The notes beneath the pieces are model-generated. The model saw nothing but the letters and a program-made list of their open reading frames with translations, made no database searches and was not told the DNA's origin. This document shows positions 34,248 through 41,223 of a stretch of DNA of 64,000 nucleotides, piece after piece. Within the stretch, counting starts at the first letter, position 1; each line of letters starts with the position of its first letter. A program made the translations under genes and the position numbers. The DNA lies in NCBI RefSeq assembly GCF_001672815.1, contig NZ_LZKK01000321.1, positions 1 through 64,000 of the forward strand, read 5' to 3'. Origin of the DNA: Mycobacterium sp. E796 (GTDB taxonomy: Bacteria; Actinomycetota; Actinomycetes; Mycobacteriales; Mycobacteriaceae).

Positions 34248-34655
34248 GTGACCGCCGAATACCCCGTGCCCGAGCCCACGCCGGTCTCCCAACCGTTCTG
34301 GGACGGCCTGCGGCAGCACCGAATCGTGGTGCAGTACTCGCCGTCGCTGCACCGCCACGTCTTCTACCCGCGCAGCCTGGCCCCCGGTTCCCTCGCCGAC
34401 GACCTGGAATGGCGCGAAATCGACGGCGCCGGAACGCTGTACACGTTCACCGTCGCGCGCCGGCCCACCGGCCCGCCCTGGGCCGACGCGGTGCCGCAAC
34501 TGCCCGCGGTGGTGGCGTGGGACGCCGGCCCACGGGTCAGCACCGAGTTGGTGGACGTCGACCCGGCCGACATCCGAATCGGAATGCGGGTCGCGCCCGT
34601 GTTTTACGATCTGCCCGAGAGCGGAATTACCTTGCTGAAATATCGGCCCGCGTGA
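34248..34655 (+). CDS. DUF35 OB-fold protein without zinc-ribbon cysteines
   Basis: A 135-residue partner protein. The OB-fold part is clear: REIDGAGTLYTFTVARRPT, PAVVAWDAGPR and RIGMRVAPVFYDL. The N-terminal rubredoxin-like zinc ribbon, normally with CxxC pairs, is YSPSLHRHVFYPRS and has no cysteine at all. DUF35 proteins dock onto thiolase-like partners in acyl-CoA aldolase or hydratase complexes. GTG 34248 is one base after the thiolase-like gene's stop. Probably subunit of an aldolase complex with that protein. Confidence 0.85.
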   Translation: MTAEYPVPEPTPVSQPFWDGLRQHRIVVQYSPSLHRHVFYPRSLAPGSLADDLEWREIDGAGTLYTFTVARRPTGPPWADAVPQLPAVVAWDAGPRVSTELVDVDPADIRIGMRVAPVFYDLPESGITLLKYRPA

Positions 34656-34678
34656 CCGGCGCAGCGGCGGAGGCCACC

Positions 34679-35638
34679 ATGGACGACCCGATCGACGGCG
34701 TCGTGCAGGCGATGCTGCGCGAACTGAACGACGGATTCCCGCGCGTCGAGACGATGACCGGAGCCGAAGCCCGCGCCGCGGTCGCCCAACGACGGTTGCC
34801 CGTCGAGAACCTCGGCGACGTTCGCGACACCATCGACCACGCGATCCCGGGCCCCGCGGGCGCACTCCCGGTGCGGATCTACCACCCGCACGGCGAGCCG
34901 TTCGGCCGGCGCCCCGGGATCGTCTTCTACCACGGCGGCGGATTCGTGTTGTGCGACATCGAATCCCACGACGGCTTCTGTCGCGCCCTGGCCCGCGGCA
35001 GCCAAGCCGTCGTCGTGTCCGTCGGCTACCGCCTGGCCCCCGAACACCCCGCACCCGCGGCCGCGCTCGATGCCTTCGCCGCGTACCGCTGGGTGACGGA
35101 ACACGCCGCCGGGCTCGGCATCGACCCCGCGCGGACGGCGGTCGCCGGCGACAGCGCCGGCGGCAATCTCGCGGCCGTCACCGCGATCCTCTGTCGCGAA
35201 CGAGGAGTCTCCCCGCCGGCCGCCCAGCTCTTGCTCTACCCGGCCATCGACCCCTCGTTCGACACCGACAGCTACCACCGCTACGGCACCGGATACTTCA
35301 ACACCCGCGCCGCGATGCAATGGTATTGGCGGCAATACCTCGGCGCCGACAGGCTCGTCGACCCGCCCTACCTGGTGGCGCCCGCCCGAGTGGATTCTCA
35401 TGCGAACCTGCCCCCCGCGGTGATCGCGACCGCCGGGCTGGATCCGCTGCACAGCGAGGGATGCCACTACGCGCACTGCCTGCGCAGCGACGGGGTACCC
35501 GTCGTGCACCGTGATTTCCCGGGATTGTTCCACGGGTTCATGACCATTCAATCCTTTCCGCCGGCGGCCTCGGCGCGCGAGATGATATGCGGCGACCTGC
35601 GCGGGCTCCTCGCGCCGACGCGTTGCGAGGCGACATGA
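34679..35638 (+). CDS. alpha/beta hydrolase, hormone-sensitive-lipase family
   Basis: A 319-residue esterase. YHGGGFVLCDIESH gives the oxyanion hole, GDSAGGNLAAV the nucleophile Ser, and FPGLFHGFM the His; Asp is in ATAGLDPLHSEG. ATG 34679 has GGAGG in front; GTG 34652, overlapping the previous stop, would add 9 residues. Placed between the aldolase genes and the BVMO gene it may open the ester or lactone produced by Baeyer-Villiger oxidation (inference). Confidence 0.9.
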   Translation: MDDPIDGVVQAMLRELNDGFPRVETMTGAEARAAVAQRRLPVENLGDVRDTIDHAIPGPAGALPVRIYHPHGEPFGRRPGIVFYHGGGFVLCDIESHDGFCRALARGSQAVVVSVGYRLAPEHPAPAAALDAFAAYRWVTEHAAGLGIDPARTAVAGDSAGGNLAAVTAILCRERGVSPPAAQLLLYPAIDPSFDTDSYHRYGTGYFNTRAAMQWYWRQYLGADRLVDPPYLVAPARVDSHANLPPAVIATAGLDPLHSEGCHYAHCLRSDGVPVVHRDFPGLFHGFMTIQSFPPAASAREMICGDLRGLLAPTRCEAT

Positions 35639-37233
35639 CCGATACGGACGTCATCGTCATCGGCGCGGGGTTCGCGGGACTGTATGCCGTGCACCGGGCG
35701 GCCTCGGCCGGGCTGGCGGTGATCGGCATCGAGGCGGCTCCCGACGTGGGCGGCACCTGGTACTGGAATCGCTACCCGGGCGCGCGGTGCGACGTCGAAA
35801 GCGTCGACTACTCATACTCATTCGACGAGGAACTGCAGCGGAGCTGGACCTGGACAGAACGCTTCGCCGCGCAGCCCGAGATCCTGGCCTATCTCCGCCA
35901 CGTCGCCGACCGGTTCGACCTGCGCCGCCACTACCGGTTCGGCGTCGACGTCGTCGGCGCCGACTTCGACGAGGGCGAGGGGCGCTGGCACGTGCGCACC
36001 TCCGGCGGCCACGAGCACGCCGCGCGTTATCTGTTGTGCGCGACGGGCTGCCTGTCGGCGGTGAACCGCCCCGACATTCCCGGCATCGACGACTTCGCCG
36101 GCGAGGTGTACTTCACGGCGGAGTGGCCCGGTGAGGATCCGGACCTGCGCGGCAAGCGGGTGGGGCTGATCGGCACGGGTTCGTCTGGCATTCAAGCGGT
36201 TCCGCTCATCGCCGCCGAGGCCGAGCGGCTGGTGGTGTTCCAGCGCTCGGCGAACTACAGCATCCCGATGCCCAACCGCCCATGGTCGCCTGAGGAACAG
36301 CAACATATCCGGGAGGAGTATCCGGAGCGCCGCCGGCTTTCGGCGTACGCGTCGGCGGGTACGCCGCACGGCACCTACCACAAGAAAGCGGTCGACACCG
36401 AACCGCACGAGCGCGTCGACGCCCTGTGGCGGCGCTGGCGCGAGGGCGGCGTGCTGTTCGCCAAGACCTTCCCCGACCAGAACAGCGACCCGGCGGCCAA
36501 CGACATCGCAAGGGAATTCGCGGAGGAACGCATCCGCGAAATCGTGCACGATCCCGTCGTCGCGGCCGATCTCATCCCGGTCGACCACCCGATCGGGACC
36601 AAGCGGATCTGTACCGACGCGGGCTATTACGCGACGTTCAACCGCGACAACGTCCGGCTGGTGAACCTGCGCCGCGAGCCCATCGACGCCATCACCGTTG
36701 AGGGCGTGCGAACCAGCGACGCGACCTACCCGTGCGACGTGCTGGTCTTCGCGACCGGTTTCGACGCACTGACCGGCGCGCTGACGCGGATCGACCCGAG
36801 CGGGCCCGGCGGCGTGCGACTTCGCGAAGTCTGGGCCGACGGCCCGCTGACGTTTCTCGGCCTGATGGTGCCCGGCCTGCCAAACCTGTTCACCATCAGC
36901 GGGCCCGGCAGCCCGTCGGTGCTGGCCAACATGGTGCTGCACGCCGAGGTGCAGATCGACTGGGTGATCGAACTGATGCTGACCGCCCGCCGACTCGGCC
37001 TGAGCGAGGTGGAACCGCGCCGCGACGCCGCCGAGGGCTGGACCCATCACGTGGCACAGGCCGCCGACCAGACGCTGTTCCCCAAGGCCGCATCGTCGTG
37101 GTACCTGGGCGCCAACATCGAAGGCAAGAAGCGCGTATTCATGCCCTACGCAGGGGGATTCGGCAACTACCGCCGCCACTGCGACGCGGTGGCCGCGCAC
37201 AACTACGCTGGGTTGGTGCTGACCACGCGATGA
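35635..37233 (+). CDS. Baeyer-Villiger-type flavin monooxygenase with altered fingerprint
   Basis: A 532-residue relative of the BVMO at 2.8-4.4 kb. The FAD motif GAGFAG begins at 10, GGTWYWNRYPGARCD follows and the NADPH motif GTGSSG is intact. The BVMO fingerprint FxGxxxHxxxWP is FAGEVYFTAEWP at 154-165, with Phe160 where the conserved His stands. This may alter NADPH handling or the oxygenation step. ATG overlaps the preceding stop (ATGA) and its own stop overlaps the CoA ligase start, so it is translationally coupled within the operon. Confidence 0.9.
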   Translation: MTDTDVIVIGAGFAGLYAVHRAASAGLAVIGIEAAPDVGGTWYWNRYPGARCDVESVDYSYSFDEELQRSWTWTERFAAQPEILAYLRHVADRFDLRRHYRFGVDVVGADFDEGEGRWHVRTSGGHEHAARYLLCATGCLSAVNRPDIPGIDDFAGEVYFTAEWPGEDPDLRGKRVGLIGTGSSGIQAVPLIAAEAERLVVFQRSANYSIPMPNRPWSPEEQQHIREEYPERRRLSAYASAGTPHGTYHKKAVDTEPHERVDALWRRWREGGVLFAKTFPDQNSDPAANDIAREFAEERIREIVHDPVVAADLIPVDHPIGTKRICTDAGYYATFNRDNVRLVNLRREPIDAITVEGVRTSDATYPCDVLVFATGFDALTGALTRIDPSGPGGVRLREVWADGPLTFLGLMVPGLPNLFTISGPGSPSVLANMVLHAEVQIDWVIELMLTARRLGLSEVEPRRDAAEGWTHHVAQAADQTLFPKAASSWYLGANIEGKKRVFMPYAGGFGNYRRHCDAVAAHNYAGLVLTTR

Positions 37234-38792
37234 CCGAGACCGTGCAGCAGCTGCTACGCCAGCGCCGCAACGACGACACTGTCGCCGTCGCCCACGGCGA
37301 CCGGACGTGGACCTGGCGGCAACACCTGGCCGAGGCCGAGGCCGAGGCGGCCGCGCTGATCGGCCTCGCCGACCCGGCCCGTCCACTGCACGTCGGCGCG
37401 CTGCTCACCAACTCCCCGGCGATGCTGCGCGCCATGGCCGCCGCCGCGCTGGGCGGCTACGTGTTGTGCGGAATCAACACCACCCGGCGCGGGGCAGGGC
37501 TCCTCGCCGACATCCGCCGATCCGATTGCCAGATCCTGCTCGTCGACGGCGAGCACCTGCCCCTGCTGGAAGGCCTGGCGCTCAACGGGATTCAGGTCAT
37601 CGACGTGGCCTCGACACGCTACGCCGACGCGGCGGCCGCGGCCCCGGCCCTCGTTCCGCACCGCGAGGTCACCGCCGCGGACACCCTGATGATGATCTTC
37701 ACCTCCGGCACCAGCGGCGACCCCAAGGCCGTGCGATTCGCGCACGGCATGGCGATCATGTGCGCGACGAGCCTGATCTGGCAGTACGACGTCACCGCCG
37801 AGGACGTCTGCTACCTGGCCATGCCGCTGTTCCACTCCAACGGGATCGCCGCCGGATGGGCGGTCGCCATCGGCAGCGGCGCCACGATGGTGCCGGCCAA
37901 GTTCTCGCCGTCACGCTTCATCGACGACGTGCGCCGCTACCAGGTGACCTACCTGAACTACGTCGGCAAGCCGCTGGCGCTGATCCTTGCCACGCCCGAA
38001 CGTCCCGACGACGACGACACCCCGCTGCGGATCGCGTTCGGCAACGAGGCGACCGATCGCGACATCGACGAATTCGCACGGCGTTTCGGATGCCGGGTCA
38101 TCGACAGCTTCGGCTCCAGCGAGTTCGCGGTGATCGTGGTGCGCGAGGACGGCGCCCCGCGCGGCTCTATCGGCAAGCCCTACCCGGGGGTCAGCATCTA
38201 CAACCCGCGGACCCTGACCGAGTGCGCGGTCGCGGAGTTCGACGAGCACGGCGCGCTGACCAACTTCGACGACGCCGTCGGCGAACTCGTCAACACCCAG
38301 GGTGCCGGACCGTTCACCGGCTACTACAACGATCCCGCCGCGACGGCCGAGCGCATTAGGCACGGCATGTACTGGTCGGGCGATCTGGCCTACCGCGACG
38401 CCGACGGCTGGATCTATCTGGCCGGGCGCACCGCGGACTGGATGCGGGTGGACGGCGAAAACCTGGCGGCGGCGCCCATCGAGCGGATCCTGGAACGGCT
38501 GCCGCAGGTCGGCCAGGTCGCGGTTTACGCGGTGCCCGACGAGCGGGTCGGCGACCAGGTGATGGCCGCCCTGGTGCTGCGTAACGAAACCCCGTTGGAG
38601 CCGGCAGATTTCGAGAAGTTCCTCGCCTCGCAACCCGACCTGTCGCCCAAGGCGTGGCCGCGCTACGTGCGGATCAACTACGACCTGCCCGCTACCGCGA
38701 CCAACAAGATCCTCAAACGGGAGCTGATCGCCGCCGGCATCACCGCGCAGGGCGGGGTGCTGTGGACACGCGACGCGCGCGGCACCACCTAA
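37230..38792 (+). CDS. acyl-CoA ligase (AMP-binding, FadD-like)
   Basis: A 520-residue adenylate-forming enzyme. The P-loop is MMIFTSGTSGDPKAVR, motif A5 is DSFGSSEFAVIV, the YWSGDLAYRDADGW hinge region and RTADWMRVDGENLAA follow, and the C-terminal catalytic Lys is in ATNKILKREL. It makes CoA thioesters from carboxylates, feeding the dehydrogenases, hydratase and aldolase encoded upstream. ATG 37230 overlaps the BVMO stop. It ends the nine-gene operon, 12 bases before the duplicated transporter fragment. Confidence 0.93.
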   Translation: MTETVQQLLRQRRNDDTVAVAHGDRTWTWRQHLAEAEAEAAALIGLADPARPLHVGALLTNSPAMLRAMAAAALGGYVLCGINTTRRGAGLLADIRRSDCQILLVDGEHLPLLEGLALNGIQVIDVASTRYADAAAAAPALVPHREVTAADTLMMIFTSGTSGDPKAVRFAHGMAIMCATSLIWQYDVTAEDVCYLAMPLFHSNGIAAGWAVAIGSGATMVPAKFSPSRFIDDVRRYQVTYLNYVGKPLALILATPERPDDDDTPLRIAFGNEATDRDIDEFARRFGCRVIDSFGSSEFAVIVVREDGAPRGSIGKPYPGVSIYNPRTLTECAVAEFDEHGALTNFDDAVGELVNTQGAGPFTGYYNDPAATAERIRHGMYWSGDLAYRDADGWIYLAGRTADWMRVDGENLAAAPIERILERLPQVGQVAVYAVPDERVGDQVMAALVLRNETPLEPADFEKFLASQPDLSPKAWPRYVRINYDLPATATNKILKRELIAAGITAQGGVLWTRDARGTT

Positions 38793-38804
38793 AGCGTGAC
38801 GCCG

Positions 38805-38921
38805 TGACTCACCCGGCCTCGGCGGGCGTCGGCGCCACGCCGAAGCGTGCCAACACCAGCGTTCCGCACACGGCCACAACGAATCCCGCGATCACCCGCC
38901 GGCCGAGGCCGTCGCGGGCGG
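38805..38921. repeat. left 117-bp direct repeat (orphan 3' end of DMT transporter gene)
   Basis: Aligned without gaps to 43608-43724, with 7 mismatches by eye (about 94% identity). The mismatches change several residues in this copy (Trp and Leu to Arg, Glu to Val), as expected for a copy released from selection. The sequence codes on the minus strand for the last 38 residues of the transporter. Confidence 0.85.
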
Positions 38922-38946
38922 CCGGCGTCGAAATATTGCGGCTCAT
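38809..38946 (-). pseudogene. orphan C-terminal fragment of the DMT transporter, open as 45 codons
   Basis: ATG 38946 overlaps the stop of the membrane-protein gene (ATGA). After seven new residues (MSRNIST) the frame reads ARDGLGRRVIAGFVVAVCGT and LVLARFGVAPTPAEAG, matching the end of the transporter at 43.6 kb (ARDGLGWLVIAGFVVAVCGT). It would be a single membrane segment. Probably a relic, though its coupling to the upstream gene means it may be translated. Confidence 0.65.
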
Positions 38947-40154
38947 GTCGGGGAACTCGCTTGCACTTCGGGCGCAATCTGGCTGAACTGTTCGGTGGCT
39001 GCAAAGGCGGGCTTCCACCATTTCGCCAGGGCCAAAAGCTCGGTGACCTCCTCGTCGAGGGTGGTCGCCCGGGAGCGCAGGATCGTTGCCACGTCGGGGG
39101 ATCCGGGCGTGGCGCCTGCGGTCTTGGCTCTGGCGGCGTGAGCTAGTTGTAAGGTTTGCGACGCCGCGTCGTGTTCGGCGGTTGGCACGGAGTTTGCCCG
39201 GAGGAACCGGGCCAGCTCGTGCGGCGCTATGTCGCGGAAATAGGGGCGCAGGTGCAGGATCGCGTCGCGGATTTCGATAATGGTTTGGTGTAGCTGCAGG
39301 GTGGTTTTTTGAAATCGATAATTCTCGTGGTCGAGGTTGAAACTGCTTTCCGGGACCACCGTTGTCAAGCTTGCCCTTAAGGCGGCCAAGTTGTTCCAGG
39401 AGCGGCTGGTGGGATCCAGTCCGAGGTAACGCAGCACTCGCGCTACGAGCGGAACAGCTCCGAAGCCATACACGATGACTGCCATCCAAAAGGCCTCAAA
39501 GCCGTGCAACCACAGCCGGAACCTCAGGGTGTCGGTCCAGCCGAGCTGATCGGTCGCGGCCGAGACCAGCGCTTCTAGGCAGGCTGCTGCGGTCAGCACA
39601 CCGACCAGTAGCCCGCCGACGGCGAGGAAGAGGTCACGTTTCTGGGTGCTCTTTCGCAGCTCAGCTGCGAACATCCAAATAGCCCGAGCCGCCAGAAGGA
39701 GAATCATGGCCGTATAGAAGCTGCAGGCCAGGACTCCGTCCCAGCCGCCGGCGACTTCAAGGGATTGACCGGCAACGCGGGCACGGGTGGCCGCGGCCAG
39801 GTATGCCACGCATAATATGACCGCGGCCAGGCGGTAATAGCGGTGACCACGGCGCGTTTCGACCGGTGAGAGCCGAGTCCACAGCATCGTGAAGCCAATG
39901 AATTCGGTGGCGGCGAAAATCATTGCCGCGGAAGATAATTGCTGGGCGGTGATGACAGTCAGCAGGGCCCATTTGGACAGCATGACTTCTACATCATGCT
40001 CACGCAGGAGCTGGATCAGCATGATCCAGGCCATCAGATTGCTGTAGTACCTCTCGTAGAGGTTGGTCCTGCACCAGCGGAAGCGCGCGGCGAGAAGCAC
40101 CGCCATGGCGATGATCACGGGCCAGGCGATGAAGCCTGGGACGGTGGAGGTCAT
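38943..40154 (-). CDS. multi-spanning membrane protein of MAB_1171c/DUF6545 type
   Basis: A 403-residue protein. About seven hydrophobic segments occupy residues 5-240 (for example PGFIAWPVIIAMAVLLAARF at the start and LFLAVGGLLVGVLTAAACLE in the middle). A soluble helical domain of about 160 residues follows, with SFNLDHENYRFQKTTLQLHQ and DAILHLRPYF. This resembles the MAB_1171c-family putative transporters with DUF6545 C-termini (recalled, moderate confidence). Its ATG overlaps the ImmA stop (ATGA), so the protease and membrane protein are made together. No catalytic motif seen. Confidence 0.72.
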   Translation of the reverse strand: MTSTVPGFIAWPVIIAMAVLLAARFRWCRTNLYERYYSNLMAWIMLIQLLREHDVEVMLSKWALLTVITAQQLSSAAMIFAATEFIGFTMLWTRLSPVETRRGHRYYRLAAVILCVAYLAAATRARVAGQSLEVAGGWDGVLACSFYTAMILLLAARAIWMFAAELRKSTQKRDLFLAVGGLLVGVLTAAACLEALVSAATDQLGWTDTLRFRLWLHGFEAFWMAVIVYGFGAVPLVARVLRYLGLDPTSRSWNNLAALRASLTTVVPESSFNLDHENYRFQKTTLQLHQTIIEIRDAILHLRPYFRDIAPHELARFLRANSVPTAEHDAASQTLQLAHAARAKTAGATPGSPDVATILRSRATTLDEEVTELLALAKWWKPAFAATEQFSQIAPEVQASSPT

Positions 40155-40654
40155 CGCCGATGGAAGAAGGCGCTACGCATCATCATCGACGAGCGTTCGT
40201 TGGCTTCGGCGGCGGCGATCATCAGCAGCGAAGCGAACATTTCGGCATCACGTTCCTGCTCGCTGCCGCCATTGCTGCGTCCGAGCACCGCGTGCACGGT
40301 TTGAGGATCGATATCGGGCAAGACCTGGCGGCACAGGTCGTGTTCGCGCCCCTTGTCTGGGCCGAAAGCAGGGCTTCGGTTGTGACCCAGGAGCATGTGC
40401 CCGATCTCGTGGCCCACGATCTGGTCGATGTGGTAGTCGGTGGTCCCGATCTCGTGCAGGATCAGGTCGTCGTTGTCGCGAGCCAGCCACAGTCCGCATG
40501 GACTGTCGGCCAGAGCGGCGGTGTCGGTCGGAATCAATCTGATTGGGCGGCCGCGCATTTCAGCCAGATTGCGGATGAAGACATCCCTGTCCCAGGGGAC
40601 CGGGATCGGCTGGCGGCGTGCCAGCGCCAAGATGTCACCATTCGAAAGTGTCAT
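40151..40654 (-). CDS. ImmA/IrrE-family zinc metallopeptidase
   Basis: A 167-residue cytosolic protease. The zinc motif HEIGHMLLGH (HExxH at 82-86) is preceded by the LHEIGTTDYHIDQIVG strand, and EQERDAEMFAS supplies the probable third ligand (Glu138). This is the gluzincin-type arrangement of ImmA, which cleaves its partner repressor ImmR in ICEBs1, and of IrrE/PprI. The XRE gene lies directly upstream with no spacing (TAAATG). Its likely substrate is that regulator. Confidence 0.93.
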   Translation of the reverse strand: MTLSNGDILALARRQPIPVPWDRDVFIRNLAEMRGRPIRLIPTDTAALADSPCGLWLARDNDDLILHEIGTTDYHIDQIVGHEIGHMLLGHNRSPAFGPDKGREHDLCRQVLPDIDPQTVHAVLGRSNGGSEQERDAEMFASLLMIAAAEANERSSMMMRSAFFHRR

Positions 40655-41119
40655 TTACGCCTCCCCCTCACCGCCGGCTGGGTGCGCGATCGGCGGAAGC
40701 CGCTCAAGCTCGCGAACGCGGTCAAGGATCAGGGCCACACTGTTGAGTGCCTGCGGAGTGAGGCCGCTCGCACGCATGGCCAAGTCCCGTACGCCGTTAT
40801 CACGCAACGCTTGCAGAAGATTGAGTTGGGCATCGATCTGCGCGTCCGGATCGCGATCAATGAGATAGCTGGCCGGTACCCCGAAAAACTCGGCGATGGC
40901 GCGCAAATGCTGGACCGTTGGGTTGTCCTTGACTCCGCTTCTCAGCTGCCAGAGGTATGCCGGGCTGATCGAGACACCGGTTTGGCTGGTGATCGCCGCC
41001 GCGGCGGCAGCGTTCGACAGCGGCGGCGTGTCTGGCCGACGCATGATCTCGAAGAGCTTGTTGAGGCGGGCCGCCAGGTCGCCCTTCTCGACGCCCTCAG
41101 CGTCCCCGTGGCCGCCCAT
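40655..41119 (-). CDS. XRE-family regulator resembling EspR
   Basis: A 154-residue DNA-binding protein. The helix-turn-helix ISPAYLWQLRSGVKDNPTVQ with HLRAIAEFFGVPASYL lies at about 51-86. It aligns in style with mycobacterial EspR (APYLSQLRSGNRTNPS...), and the C-terminal LQALRDNGVRDLAMRASGL matches EspR's dimerisation helices. EspR is a nucleoid-associated regulator of ESX-1 and lipid genes. Here the gene heads an operon with an ImmA protease, suggesting cleavage-controlled regulation of itself and of the divergent MMPL gene. Confidence 0.9.
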   Translation of the reverse strand: MGGHGDAEGVEKGDLAARLNKLFEIMRRPDTPPLSNAAAAAAITSQTGVSISPAYLWQLRSGVKDNPTVQHLRAIAEFFGVPASYLIDRDPDAQIDAQLNLLQALRDNGVRDLAMRASGLTPQALNSVALILDRVRELERLPPIAHPAGGEGEA

Positions 41120-41120
41120 G

Positions 41121-41159
41121 TGTACTCCCGTTTATTATGACCGCTATCGGCATGTACTC
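41121..41159. promoter_or_regulatory. paired TGTACTC half-sites in the XRE/MMPL divergent region
   Basis: TGTACTC at 41121-41127 and 41153-41159 are direct repeats 32 bases apart, about three helical turns, in the 104-base region between the XRE and MMPL starts. EspR-type proteins bind paired half-sites, so this is a candidate autoregulatory region. Confidence 0.4.
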
Positions 41160-41223
41160 ACGTTACTTAACTGGGGATGGTAGGTCGGGCGATACCGGGT
41201 GACAAACTTTGGAAGGACATTAC

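Noticed and set aside
38947-39489. Upstream extension of the orphan transporter frame (minus strand)
   Set aside because: It is antisense-like reading of the MAB_1171c-type gene in another frame; only the part from 38809 to about 38925 matches the transporter.
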